Source of the DNA: Gnetum montanum
Lineage: Eukaryota; Streptophyta; Gnetopsida; Gnetales; Gnetaceae
Length of the DNA: 64,000 bases
Assembly (NCBI GenBank): GCA_015680685.1
Contig: MNCI01022333.1
Coordinates: 101,249-165,248, forward strand
Direction of reading: 5' to 3'
Part shown: piece after piece, positions 1 to 11,264 of the stretch
Position numbering within the stretch: the stretch's first letter is position 1
How the letters are laid out: each line of letters begins with the position of its first letter
Notes under the pieces: model-generated
Database searches by the model: none
The model's input: the letters and a program-made list of their open reading frames with translations, nothing else
What the model was told of the DNA's origin: nothing
Made by a program: the position numbers and the translations under genes

Positions 1-559
1 TCATAATTAGAGTTATTTTAATAACTAAAGGTAATTGGAAAACAAGGATCCTTTGATAAGATGATTGCATTTTGCTTATCACTTACTCTTATCTAGAGTC
101 ATTAACTAATTATTATAGCCAAACTTCTTATTTGAGAAACACAAATAGGATTCCATCACTAAGAATTCAAATAAAATGTTGAAGTGTTGCATCCAAACAA
201 CTTTAACAAAGTTCAAATTAGGAATTGTTTTTCTAATGTTGATTTATAGTTATTTAGCTTGTATGATTAATTTGTGTCCTAATCACTATACTACACCCCT
301 AAGCCAAGATAAATGCATATTGTAATAGTGAACATTATGAAAAAAAGAATTAAGCAAACTATAAAAATAACTTAACCAAGTTTCATATTCATCTCTGATG
401 TGGAAACCCTTGCTAAGGTATCCTCCAAAAACAACTCCCAATATTAGCACTCAAATGTTGTGGAAAGTGGATAAGGGCTTCCACATTAGGGATAGATATA
501 GATAAAGAAGAAAATCCAATGATAAACATGTTAGATGGTAAAATAAGGAAAATCAACAT
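1..559. other. AT-rich flank, nothing recognised
   Basis: No long reading frame, tRNA-like promoter or LTR terminus is visible. The last part, around 450-560, may be the decayed upstream end of the LINE fragment that follows, because a plus-strand reading there resembles the start of an endonuclease domain. Confidence 0.4.
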
Positions 560-1010
560 TGCCTACCTCTAAAAAACAAGATGAAGAAAGGAAAAAGCTT
601 GAGATTTCGACAAAGGCTACAAACTTTTCTACCTAGAAAAAGAAAATCAACGCAAGGAAGTGGCATCATCTTTGATCAATTTGTTAAAGATAAGATGGTA
701 CAAGTATACCACCATAGCGATAGTATTATGGATATAAAACTTATATTTGGCAATAAGATCATCAACATTATCAATGTAAATGCTCCAAAATTTGACCTAA
801 CAAATTCGATCAAGCAAAGTTTTTGAGATTCAATGGATTTTGTGATTTAAGGAACTTTCAAACAAAAAAGCATATTTATTGGGAGGGATTTAATGGTTAT
901 GTTGGATCTATGAAGATTATATATGATAAGATTCACGAAGGACACGAACTTGGAAAGTGAGATGAGATGGAATATTTGCTACTACAAGTTGTAAGTGCCT
1001 ACAACTTTGG
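560..1010 (+). pseudogene. RTE-type LINE endonuclease fragment
   Basis: A plus-strand reading, open from 581 to 826 and continuing past stops to about 1010, resembles the endonuclease/exonuclease/phosphatase domain of plant RTE-type non-LTR retrotransposons. The word NKIINIINVNAPKFDL corresponds to the family pattern of a strand ending in INIISAYAPQVG. A later IFIGRDLM corresponds to IFIGGDLNGHVG, the segment with the catalytic Asp and Asn. Earlier residues RKRKSTQGSGIIFDQ fit the G-x-G-I-I-x-D strand. No reverse transcriptase follows, so this is a 5'-domain fragment with stops. The family assignment rests on recalled patterns only. A coincidental match is possible but less likely, because the motifs occur in the correct order and at the expected spacing. 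Confidence 0.45.
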
Positions 1011-1119
1011 CTATTGAAATGGTGGTATCTTGAATGTTCTAAATTTTCTACATGTACTTGCACCTTGAATCAATGTATACAATGCATGGAACTCATTTAT
1101 TTTAACTACTCTATGTTAA

Positions 1120-1660
1120 TTTTCAAGGAAAGATCTTTGATGTCCAATTTCATATCTATTATACTCAACTAGGCTCTTCCCATAATAATTGAAAATTCTT
1201 CCCTGTTACCTCCTATGTGAATCACCAAGAAATCTATACGATAAGACCACCCACTTATAGTGAACACAACATCATCAACCTATCTTAGTGGTATAATAAC
1301 AACCTTATCTATAATCACTAACTTGATATTGCTCTTCTTCAGTGTGGGTAGGTCATAGGCTTTGTACATTTCCTATAAAATGATGTTTAACGTTGAACCT
1401 AAGTTTAGTAGAGCTTTGCATAGTGGATTTCCTGCTAAGATTGGTTATCTTTTATAGAAGAATGTCAACTTTGATTTGGACTCTACATGAGTAAGGACTA
1501 CTATTTTAATAGTGGTGTTAGCATTTGTTTGTCCTATTGGATGAATTTGTTAATCACATGGAGGCATTTGAATGTTGTTACCCTTTGTTGCTCTCTTACT
1601 TAGATGAAGTGATGGGTTCACTAGGATAATCCATAAGGCTTGAAAGTCATAGTGAAAAAA
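1120..1660 (-). pseudogene. Retropepsin fragment of the E6 family
   Basis: Read on the minus strand, this stretch parallels the E6 protease at 55871-56345 over most of its length. Both have a decayed L(L/N)x(G/S)S-type catalytic segment, then E-M-Y-K-A, then LKKSNI, then II(P)LR, then a closing I-I-M-G-R-A-W/x-L segment that matches the retropepsin ILGR core. Several stops interrupt it. It is therefore a third copy of that Ty3/gypsy family, lying outside the nested block and without visible LTRs. Aspartic protease would have processed Gag-Pol in the parent element. This copy is dead. Confidence 0.6.
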
Positions 1661-2613
1661 GGGCATTTCCTGTGTTAATGTTTAAAACTACTAGCACCAT
1701 TATCCATATGTATGTATGCTACAGGTGGCAATTTTTATGATTTCATACAAACATTTGCTGCAAATTAGTCAACTATCATTTTACATTATTCCTACCACCT
1801 TTTACATTTCCACCTACAATTGCCTACTTTCTCTGACTTTGTTTCTCCAAGGACTTATGAAAGCAAAGAAGAAAACTGGAAACTGAATGATTTCAAGCCA
1901 GAGAACTGGAAACTGAATGAAAAATTGATTACCAATGAGTCACCAACAATTCCGACGTTGGTCTGTTGCAGCATCATTTACGTGGTTTTAAGCTACTATG
2001 CTGATATCTGCACGAGACTGCCAGAGAGTCTTAGATGCTTTATTCCGAAATCTACAGAATCCTATCAATGAAGAAAAATTTCTGCATATTTTAGTGGATA
2101 ATGTGCTGCGGAAAATTCCAACAGTTATGTGCATTTTCTAGACAAAAACTTTTACGAAACTTTGAGACCCAAATCCATATTGATAGTGAATAGCGGGTTG
2201 AAGAAGGTATCAAATGATCATCAACCTACATAACAGATTTAACAACATGAGGATCTGACCATAATGTATATGAATCACAGGTAGCACACAAACATCTTTG
2301 TTTTCTAACACCATCTAAAAAAGAAATCAGGTTTTTGTCTCTTGATGGAATATTCAACAATTGGCGTCAATGCCTTACCGAGCAAATCTGTGGCTAGATC
2401 CATGACTATTATGAATGGTGGTATACTACTTTGGACTTTGACTGTTTGGAAAAATTTATCAAATCCAATTTGACTGAACATTTAATTTGTCAACTATGGA
2501 TAGACCCTGGGCAGCAGAAAAAAGTATCAAATCCAATTTGACTCTTACAAGTCATAGAGAAATTAGTCCATGCTCTACTTATAGCTTGGGTCTACCTCAA
2601 CAAACCTAACCAA
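1661..2613. other. Unassigned spacer
   Basis: There is a short plus-strand open frame at 1820-2071 with an internal repeat (EENWKLN/PENWKLN), but no recognisable domain, splice context or homologous partner in the window. I see no LTR termini or target duplications here. Confidence 0.4.
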
Positions 2614-2735
2614 TGATAGGTAGCTCAAGCGGTTAGATCATTGTAACAAACATAGCTAGTGATAATTAGCTAAAGAAATTAGTGGGCAAGAGGTTTCTAG
2701 TTCAAATCACACTTAAGGTATCATTATACTTCCTA
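2614..2735 (+). repeat. Possible tRNA-derived SINE head
   Basis: The sequence contains a box A-like stretch (TAGCTCAAGCGG, about 2621) and, some 80 bases downstream, a box B-like stretch (AGTTCAAATC, about 2698). Their order and orientation are those of an internal RNA polymerase III promoter as in tRNA-derived SINEs. The spacing is longer than in a tRNA, and the cloverleaf cannot be completed, so this is not a tRNA gene. The 3' boundary and any tail are not clear. An alternative is a chance match in AT-rich DNA. Confidence 0.35.
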
Positions 2736-3853
2736 ATAATTCTTATAAATGGTCATTCTTTGAGGTTCCAAACAAGCCTAAAGCCAAACAGTTTACACAT
2801 ACCCCTTTATGTGAAATGAATGAAATTGTTGAAGCTTGCAATGACATGTTCCTAAGAATAGAGTAACGTTGTTTCCATTGCAAGTATGTAGTGCTATGAA
2901 GCTTGTATATGAATGTGAAAGTGGAGAGAACACTATAGGTGTGCAGAGAATAGCCACTTATAATAAGGGCTTTCATATAACTACCTCATGATAAATGACC
3001 GATGTTGTGCCTATTGTATATATTTTAAGAATTGGTATGAATATTTCTGTCTATGGTTAAAACAATAATTTTTGATCCAAAAATATAGAATCCATGCCTT
3101 GTGATAACCTTTATCCCATCATTTTGATAGCTGATTTTGGTGAAGCAAACTAGAGAGAAATACTAGGAAAATATAATTTTAAGGGTTTATTAAAAGGAAA
3201 AAATAATTCATATGTAAACTTGAACATTTCATCTTCAGGATCAAAGCATCAGAACATGTCAATCCTTTAACTTCCAAATGAAAATTTGGATGAAAACAAT
3301 GAACCCCATGTTGAATGTTTTGACAAACAGATATTTTAGATCATATAATATCAATGCACAACAACATCCTTCTTTGATTGATCCCTGCAAGAAGATTTGT
3401 TATATAAAAAATTTAAATATAAAACCTATCACTTAATAAAAGAATTGAACCTTCTAGTAATTAAAATGCATTAAGGATCTAGCTCTTCATTGAGGAAAAT
3501 GGCAAAAGATAACTCATGTAACTATCCCCATTTTGCTGGGACAAGGCAAAGAGGATTATGAGTAATTAAAATGAAGGGCCTAATATAATGAAACATATTT
3601 TATTTAAAAGGGTAACTTTGCAATGGCTAAAACTGAACTATGTAATCAAAAGCAGTTTACTTCATTTCAGAATCACTGACTACCAATAAAAGGCTATCTT
3701 AATACATATACATACCTTAATACATATACATACTAAAATGCTTAGCCTGAAAAAAGAAGTATTAGAAAATGACAACTTTAAATTACTAGAATATTTCACA
3801 GAGCAAGGAACAAGCCACTCATTTGTGATCCTATAAAAAAGAATAGAACATAC
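2736..3853. other. AT-rich, no gene seen
   Basis: No reading frame with a recognisable motif. It contains one short direct tandem repeat, listed separately. Confidence 0.4.
3698..3733. repeat. 18-bp perfect tandem duplication
   Basis: The unit CTTAATACATATACATAC occurs twice in immediate succession. It is probably a simple slippage product. Confidence 0.9.
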
Positions 3854-3971
3854 CCACGAGCAGAAGCCCAGCGTGACAACTGATATAACTGCACAACTTC
3901 ATTTGAGGCATGACATGCTAAAAGAAGATAATTGCGAGGCTAAACCATCCAAGCATATCTCATGAACAAGC
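3854..3971 (-). pseudogene. Exon-like fragment of an unidentified plant gene
   Basis: On the minus strand a 118-base block is bounded by a pyrimidine/AT-rich tract ending in CAG at 3974-3972 and by a GTATG donor starting at 3853. One frame reads as well-composed protein, including NYLLLACHASNEVVQLYQLS and SRWASARG, with one TAG stop near its start. I do not recognise the family. If real, it is either a relic exon or part of a gene with very long introns. The single stop and lack of neighbouring exons favour a relic. Confidence 0.25.
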
Positions 3972-4684
3972 CTGAGTATATACAGATTTCTGCACATTCA
4001 GATAAACATAAGAAGCCAAAACAAAGTAGCTATGGTGTCAAAAACACCACCACTGGACATAAGAGTAATGAATCTGTGAGAACAAGAATCAGTAACACTA
4101 AGAATTATTAAAGAAAGACTGATAAGTAAAAGTAAATGAACAAGTAGTCTGTTGCATGAATGTTCCCATCATTACAGTTAACATTGATCATTTTCTTCTT
4201 TACTCAATAAAATCCCTAGCTAATTCTGAAGTATTTCCCTTTACAACATATAGTACACAAAACAAAACTTTTTTTACTACATCCTAAATCCCAGCGATCT
4301 GCAGTCATTAATTTCTTATAAATCTCAGCATAACCCCTTGAGATTAAACTTGTGAAAAATGCAAATCATAGGCAACAAAGAAGTTAAAGCTTGTATATTA
4401 TGTAGTTTAAAAAATATATCTACAAATAATTAGTACTGCCAAAAATTTCACATCCCATACTCTCATTTGGCTTTGAGGGCCATTTCTTACATATTAATAG
4501 TTTTTCGCCTTCATTTTAATTTTTTTCCCACTTAGTGTTCCACATTGTCAAATTTCAGCTCAAATCAGTTGGGCTTGTTAGGAGAAGTATTTTTTGCTTA
4601 TACACATTTGGATGCTAGACGTGGCAAAATTGGGCTATTTTGTCTAGTGATGAAGACATGTTTGTGTATAGAAAAGTATTGGCT

Positions 4685-5178
4685 NNNNNNNNNNNNNNNN
4701 NNNNNNNNNNNNNNNNNNNNNNNNNNNNNNNNNNNNNNNNNNNNNNNNNNNNNNNNNNNNNNNNNNNNNNNNNNNNNNNNNNNNNNNNNNNNNNNNNNNN
4801 NNNNNNNNNNNNNNNNNNNNNNNNNNNNNNNNNNNNNNNNNNNNNNNNNNNNNNNNNNNNNNNNNNNNNNNNNNNNNNNNNNNNNNNNNNNNNNNNNNNN
4901 NNNNNNNNNNNNNNNNNNNNNNNNNNNNNNNNNNNNNNNNNNNNNNNNNNNNNNNNNNNNNNNNNNNNNNNNNNNNNNNNNNNNNNNNNNNNNNNNNNNN
5001 NNNNNNNNNNNNNNNNNNNNNNNNNNNNNNNNNNNNNNNNNNNNNNNNNNNNNNNNNNNNNNNNNNNNNNNNNNNNNNNNNNNNNNNNNNNNNNNNNNNN
5101 NNNNNNNNNNNNNNNNNNNNNNNNNNNNNNNNNNNNNNNNNNNNNNNNNNNNNNNNNNNNNNNNNNNNNNNNNNNNNN
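4685..5178. other. Assembly gap (494 N)
   Basis: Run of N. Reading frames that appear to cross it have no meaning. Confidence 1.
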
Positions 5179-5551
5179 AATTCATCGCAAATATATTTCT
5201 AGCCGGGAGATAAAATTTCAATTTCATTTTTAATTATGTTTAAAGATCTTACAAGGTTTATTATTTTTTAAAAGTCAAAACAATGTTCCCAAAAATTTTA
5301 ACAATGGTTAAAAGGGCTACTGCCGTAAACTCCAAGATGCAGGCCCTGTTTATTCGTTGGTGTTGGTGTCATTCCGGCAACATTTACAAGAAACTGAACG
5401 ATGGAAACTATCATATATTTTTTGATATAGAAAAGATGTCGGTTACATCATAGTAGACCTAGCAGCGTTTTATTAATCATATCAGTAAACCTTTAATCAT
5501 CAAATCACTTAACCTGGAGCAGTAATTGAATCCAGGAGAAGATGATTACAG
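5179..5551. other. Spacer, nothing recognised
   Basis: No coding motif, LTR terminus or promoter is convincing in this stretch. Confidence 0.4.
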
Positions 5552-5968
5552 TCATAAAACCCAGGATACAGGGGTAACACAGCCATTATGGGTAAACCTT
5601 AGAAATACAGAGAGAGTAGGGCTTGCATGTGCGAGAAGGATGATTACAGTCACAAGACGTAGGAGAGCAACAGCGCACCCTGTAAGGGGTGGCAGGGGCC
5701 GGCTAGCACTACCAGTGTAATGGGGGCTAGCACTACCACTGTAACTATAGGTAAACCTGAAACAGAAGATAGCATAGATCCAGAAAAGCCACAACATTGC
5801 AGCAACTACTTTGTTCTTGTGAAAATTTTGTAGCTTCATTGCATTCAAAGGCTGTGGTGGACGATAATTCACGTAATGCGGACAACTGACGTTGCAATTG
5901 TTCTGCACAGTGTGCTTACGCAAATATCTAAGATCTCTATAAGAAACCCATCCTTTACCTTCTACCAT
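5552..5968 (-). CDS. Hypothetical 138-residue protein with one hydrophobic segment
   Basis: This minus-strand open frame starts at an ATG (5968-5966) and ends at a TAA just inside 5552. Its base composition is less AT-rich than its surroundings. A basic N-terminal half (KGWVSYRDLRYLRKH) is followed at about residues 54-73 by a strongly hydrophobic segment (VVAAMLWLFWIYAIFCF) that could span a membrane. The C-terminal part is irregular and includes a short imperfect duplication at DNA level around 5699-5743. I do not recognise a family. No promoter at a sensible distance and no splice signals were found, so it may be a chance open frame. Confidence 0.25.
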   Translation of the reverse strand: MVEGKGWVSYRDLRYLRKHTVQNNCNVSCPHYVNYRPPQPLNAMKLQNFHKNKVVAAMLWLFWIYAIFCFRFTYSYSGSASPHYTGSASRPLPPLTGCAVALLRLVTVIILLAHASPTLSVFLRFTHNGCVTPVSWVL

Positions 5969-5987
5969 TTTTGGTCCTTTTATACTA

Positions 5988-6231
5988 AGTTTCTGTAAGA
6001 AACTTCTCAGAAATTGTGTATGGGTTCAAAAGACGCGTTACGCGTTTTCTCCACAATTCAAAGTGAACGCATTTTTCAGGTTTAGAACTTGTTGTTTTTG
6101 TCCTTTGGAAGAAACTTCTCAAACATTTTGTGCATGGACCCAGAAAACACATTACACAATTTTGACTTTCAATGTGAACGCGTTTTCCTGATTTAGAACC
6201 CGTAGTTTACATCCTTTGGAAGAAACACAAG
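5988..6231. repeat. Two-unit tandem repeat, about 117 bp per unit
   Basis: Unit 1 (about 5988-6104) and unit 2 (about 6105-6225) share AAGAAACTTCTCA, then a GTG(T/C)ATGG segment, then AATGTGAACGCG/AAGTGAACGCA, then TTTAGAAC and a closing CCTTTGGAAGAAAC. They are diverged, mainly by C-to-T type changes. Unit 1 holds a short palindromic CGCGTTACGCG word. Confidence 0.75.
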
Positions 6232-6338
6232 AATTTTCTTGGATAAACTTCTTAAAAATGAATGCAATCAGTTATTTTGAATCAAACCACATTTTGGTTT
6301 ACAATATGCAATGGTACATGCTGAGCTCAGTTCATTTT

Positions 6339-6404
6339 AATTTTATACTTTAAAAAGAGATTTACGCTTATAATTTTATACTTTAAAAAGAGATTTACAC
6401 TTAT
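6339..6404. repeat. 33-bp tandem duplication
   Basis: A 33-base unit beginning AATTTTATACTTTAAAAAGA is present twice and differs at one base (TTTACG/TTTACA). Confidence 0.9.
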
Positions 6405-7793
6405 AGTCAAATACATAAGTTAGAACTTCATGGCTTACAGAATCAAATTTTGAAAATGTAATATCAGTAACTATGGTAAATCTCATATCATCATGGTCTA
6501 CAATTTTGATTTGAAATAGCTCAAAAGTTGTTAACCATAAAAATATTGTATATGATACTATTTTATAACTTTCATACTTCAAAATGAGCTCACGTGCATC
6601 TCACTTGTCTACGTTAATAAGGGCAATAAATCTGCATCCTTTTTTGCCTACCATGGTTTCATCATGTTAATAACAATTATAAATCTGTTAAAAAGTCCTT
6701 TGAAATGTAGTAAATTTACATTATTTAGGTTAATGAATGTATGCTATTATTTTACTTATTCAACTAAAATTGTAGAGCTTATTCAGCCCAATTACTTTGC
6801 TTGCCAAATGAGTTGTTACAAATGGTAGTATACAATATCCATTTAAGGATAAAATTTAAAAACAAAAATTTTGCTAACACATTATAATTAATATGTATTA
6901 TCTCCCCAATATGTTTTATAGGGGTAAATGGTGTCTCTTCCATAACTCTTAGTTAATATAGATTTCGTTCAATACAGATTTCACCATGATCAAAATCAAC
7001 TTGTGGTCTGCTCATGATGAACTTTTCATACCAATTTCAAATTCCTTATTCAAATAATACTAAGAAGAGACTTCTATATGTAAGGATATTTGCTAATTCT
7101 TATTTTATTTTTCTGTATAAATTAATTTCAAGGTCTTTATTCAGATAAGACTTGCAAGCAGTGTTTCACCTGTTTCTAGGAGACTAGGAATCAAAAAAGT
7201 TGGGAGGTATCCTTAAATATCTTAAGGGATGCCATGGGTTTTTTAAAATGTCATGGGGATGCAATGGGTAGATGAGAAAGAATAATTATACATAAGACAT
7301 TCAGCTTTCACGGTATCGAAAGTTATGGATAAATTTGTTATTCTTGAGATATTTTAAACATCTGCAAATCATTTTGACAATATTTTAGAATAAAATAAAA
7401 AATTGTTATTGGTATCTTTTTTGCATTTTGATGCCAAAATATGCTAAACGTTCTACCTGCAGAACATTCGTAGACCAGGGACATTCCAAACATGATTTTT
7501 CCCTGCTTAATACTGCTTACAAAAAACTTTTATGTGTAACGATATTTGCTAATTCCTGTTTTATTTTCCGGTATAAATCCAAAATGGCATCGATTTTCAA
7601 CCGTCACTTCAACTATTACAAAACCTAGCTCATGTGACCTGTGCATATGGGGGGCAAGGTCAAAGAAGTCCGAGTTGGAGCACTGAACATTCTCAGTACG
7701 TAATTGTTGCAGCAGGCTTTGAAGGGGCCCGCTACTTCGTCAATTTCTGCGGCGGAACGTTAAAAATCATAGACGTAAGAAGCAGCTCTCTAT
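6405..7793. other. AT-rich flank with a dispersed direct repeat
   Basis: No gene is recognisable. About 60 bases at 7071-7131 recur in diverged form at 7527-7587. Both contain GATATTTGCTAATTC, then TTTTATTTT and GTATAAAT. They could be remnants of an older duplication or of the two ends of an element, but no termini can be defined. Confidence 0.5.
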
Positions 7794-8039
7794 TTATTTA
7801 GACACACAACCTTGGTAACACGTGAGGGTAGGTGGAAGCCTTGGTTTCCCATCAGGGTAGGTGGCAGCCTCGTCCACTGTCCATAAGAAGATCTTCAAAG
7901 TTGCACCATAATCCAAGACTCTTCCAAGCATCTGATCCATCTCCTCTAGGTCGTTAAATTCAGGAATGCAAGCCAGTGAGGCCAAATATTCTGCAACGTT
8001 TTGGATAAGTTGGACAATCCAATGGTAAACATGCTGCAT
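7794..8039 (-). pseudogene. Exon-like open frame, unidentified
   Basis: The minus-strand frame runs about 81 residues (VYHWIVQLIQNVAEYLASL, then LGRVLDYGATLKIFLW, then DGKPRLPPT). Just upstream is an AT-rich, pyrimidine-containing stretch ending in a CAG acceptor. The balanced, amphipathic composition looks like a real protein exon. I do not recognise the family, and no partner exon is visible because retroelement DNA (E4) starts at 8233. It could be a terminal exon of a gene interrupted or dismembered by the E4 insertion. Confidence 0.3.
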
Positions 8040-8232
8040 AGAAGTGCTGTATTATGGAATCTAATTTTGGTTGCCATTTGCATGAGGAATGGCAGTTTTT
8101 ACTCAGCAAAATTATTGCATGAATAAGAGGTTGAAAGCTTGCTTGAATTCAAGAAAATGGTGTAGTTTGATCGTAATGGAGCTTTAGTTAATTGGCATCC
8201 TAACTGCATACACTACTGCAACTAGAGTCTAT

Positions 8233-9226
8233 TGATGCATAAATTTTGGTCGCATCAACACCAGGAAAGAAAACTCATTTTAGGATACTGTTGCTTAGGA
8301 CGCCATAGGCTCGATTGGAGAGGGCTATGTAGCTTTTTGAAAATAGCAAACCAAACCAAAAAAATCAAGATTTAAAGCGAAAATCTGAATTTAAATTAAA
8401 TAACAATCCCAAAGTTGAGAATATAATAAGTAACTAAAAAATAAGTAACTATCTCAAAGTTGCTGAATATAATAAGTAATGTTATCCACTACTGGGTAGG
8501 AAGACCATGATTGTCATGAGAGAGGGAGAGAGAAAAAAAGAGAGAAAGAGAGACTGCCCACCGTAGTTCGCACATGGTAGCATTTGTGGTTCTTAAAACC
8601 TACCATCGTCTACCACTTTTTATGCACCGTTGTAGAGAGGAAGACCATCCACACACGTCTGCACCACCAAGACAAGCTACCAATCCAAAGACAACCACGT
8701 CTCATGTCCTGCACATGGGCTATGTTGCTTACGTTGTTGCAGACAGAAAGAAGAGAGAAAAAACCCTCCTACTGTCACCAAGAAGACCCACAAGGATCTG
8801 ATTTTGAGGCGTCAGCTCTTTCTTTGGACCCTCCTCGAAGATCAATTAAAAGCCTGTATAAAAAGAAAAAAGGAAACCACTGCTTAGTGGAGAAGAAGTT
8901 GCCCCTCAAGAATAATAGCCCCCCTTTTGGACTCCTCGCAAAAGCCCCTTCCCCCTTGGTTTTATAGTTGCTGCAATCATCCATAATGATGTCCACGTTT
9001 CATGTAACAGATATAAAAATCGCCACCACTTTTTATGTAATAACGTCCACATTTTCTAATTTAAGTGCCCACATCTATCACTAATGTTTGAAACCACCAC
9101 CATCAATGACCACCACCTGGCAATTTAAATGTCCACCACTCGCATGATTTTTACTGTGGTTATTAAGAGAGAGAAATAGAGACATTGATAATCATGGCCC
9201 CATGAGAGCATGGAGTGTTGACATCA
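8233..9226 (-). repeat. E4 3' LTR (994 bp)
   Basis: It begins TGATGCATAAA and ends TTGACATCA. It matches the 387-bp right LTR at its left part (CATCAACACCAGGAAAGAAAACT) and right part (CTCGCATGATTTTTACTGTGGT), with about 600 bases extra in the middle. The middle includes a GA-rich simple repeat at about 8518-8553. A minus-strand TATA-like TATAAAACC lies around 8963-8955. The adjoining 9227-9250, read on the minus strand, is the G-rich polypurine-like TTTGGGGACTAAG. Confidence 0.7.
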
Positions 9227-10585
9227 ATACTTAGTCCCCAAACTTTTAATTGCATGCAAGTGCAAAGAACAAGATCACAAAAATTTTAAAATGATGCAAT
9301 AGGTAGGGAATCACAAACATCACAAAACAAGCAAATGGAAACTTAAAAGTAAACTAAACATAACTAAAATAACCATATAATCAGAAGAGAACTAAATGCG
9401 GGCCACCTAAACCACACTATCTTATTTAATCAAACTCTAAATATACAATTTTATTAATTTAACTACATATATACATATATAATTAAAATATAATTATGAT
9501 TTCTTTCCCAATTCTCTGACAATGTAAAAGTCAACAACATGCAGACTACTTTGAACACAAGACCCATACTAAACTTAATGATAAGGAGAAGCTCATGTTA
9601 GATTGTGACTAGCCGCAACTTTCAAATTTTTCCTTGGAATATTTTTTTTGTTAACATTGAAAAAGAAAATGGATGAAAAGTGATTATTTGCCTTTTTTTT
9701 CTTGGAAAATAGGTTCAAAAGGGAAAATGAAAGTTAGGGTGAGAATAACTACTGGACCCCATCACACTCAAGAACTTATTACACTGCCAATGAACATGGT
9801 CTTCATTCCATTTTTCTTTTTTCTTTTTTATTTTAATTTTTTTTAGGAAACTTTGCCCATGGTGTACTTCATTTTTAAGGTAGAAATTCCAACACAAGTT
9901 TGGCCGATTACCTACACTGTTAATGAACACAGTCCTTTAGAAACTTTGTCCATGGTGTAGTTCAACCCTTGTGTATGTGTCTTTGATTACAATTTGATGG
10001 CATCATAGTAGGTCTCCTAGGTGTCTAAGGGTTCTCAAGTGGAGATGAACACACTTCACCCCATTATTCACAGGGTAACCATGGATCATTGCACTTGAGG
10101 ACTAGGGGTCATGAGAGGGAAAATGGGATTTTCCAAGGTCACCTAGTGATTATGGCTAACCATTCTCCAACACCACCTATACTACACTCACATGATCATG
10201 ATGATTACATGATAAGTTAACACAAATCTCATGCTCCATAATCCAACATAACTAAAGAAACTAAAACCTTAGAAAAGACTGGGAAAAATTAAAGCATTAT
10301 TGAAATATATAGTAATAAAAGAGATTTTATGTAATATTAATGAGAAATATTATATAAGGCATTATACTAACATTATTCTTAATGGTGGACCATAATGATT
10401 ATTCAAATCATATGCAAAGAAAAAATTAAAATAATATGCCAATAAAGAAATGATGGAAATGCAAAGAAAATACGCAAATGCAACTATACACAAATGAAAT
10501 GGATGATGAAGAGGAAGAAAACATGCAACTAAGAATCTACTAGGTGTCCATGTGGGGCATCTGAGTAGAAATGGTTTAAATGAAA
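9227..10585 (-). other. E4 3' non-coding region
   Basis: It lies between the integrase-tail-like segment and the 3' LTR. It is AT-rich, and I see no domain-bearing frame. A poly-T/A-rich stretch at 9640-9850 and a short duplicated phrase (CTTTGCCCATGGTGTACTTC near 9851, CTTTGTCCATGGTGTAGTTC near 9943) are the only internal structure. Confidence 0.6.
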
Positions 10586-11259
10586 TGCATTAAAATTGCT
10601 AGGTAACCTATGTCCTTGCACATTAGCAACCTTGTACACATTGGGGCCAAGGATGTCCTTAACTCAGAATGGGCTTGACCACATAACAGAGAACTTACCT
10701 AAGAGATTTTCTTGGTCAAATATTCTACCTTTTTCTGGGACTAGGTCTTCCATCTTAAATACTTCACCAACGTACTTCCTGTCAATACATTGTTTAACAA
10801 TTTGTCAATGCTTAAGATTACGAAAATCAAGATCTAATCTTAACTTGCTTGATCATTTTTTATAAAGTTTTTCTTTGATATAAGTTTCAATGATAGGTCT
10901 AGGTCTTGGTGGGTCATCAGATATAGCCTTTCTAGGAGAATGTTTCATGGACGTGTCATTAAAATTTAGCACATCTTCAACTATTTTAAGAGGTAGGGTA
11001 TTATTTATATCTTTATCTTCCCTTAAAGGTGGTGGATTACTCTGATGAAATCCATCGTGTTGTTGATAAGGCAAGGTGTCTCCATAGATTTCTTCACCTT
11101 CTCTAGAACTTTGATAGAATTGGGTGAGACCTACATGAGAGATAGGATTTTTTATAGTTCCACTCACATAGTCATTTACAACATGTTCACTGTGCTCAAC
11201 CTCAATAACCCCAACATAAAGACTAGTGTTTTGATCTTCCAAAGATTGATTTTGTTGAT
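10586..11259 (-). pseudogene. E4 coding segment ending in an integrase C-terminus-like part
   Basis: This continues the E4 protease frame after E1 is removed. The open part to 10853 (NQSLEDQNTSLYVGVIEVEH, later PPRPRPIIETYIKEKLYKK) has no recognised domain. Further on, past a few stops, the frame reads LGKFSVMWSSPF then VKDILGPNVYKVANVQG and FHLNHFYS. This resembles the GPY/F-type end of Ty3/gypsy integrase (K-F-x-x-x-W-x-G-P-F/Y-x-V, then a hydrophobic strand and a final L-x-x-F/Y-Y). RT and the integrase catalytic domain should lie between protease and this tail, and they are absent. E4 thus looks like an internal deletion derivative. Confidence 0.45.
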
Positions 11260-11264
11260 CTAAG

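Noticed and set aside
4545-5233. Three long frames across the first N run
   Set aside because: They consist almost entirely of unknown residues and exist only because N contains no stop.
8574-8967. Two overlapping plus-strand frames
   Set aside because: They lie in the E4 LTR, absent from the partner LTR, and have no domain or splice context.
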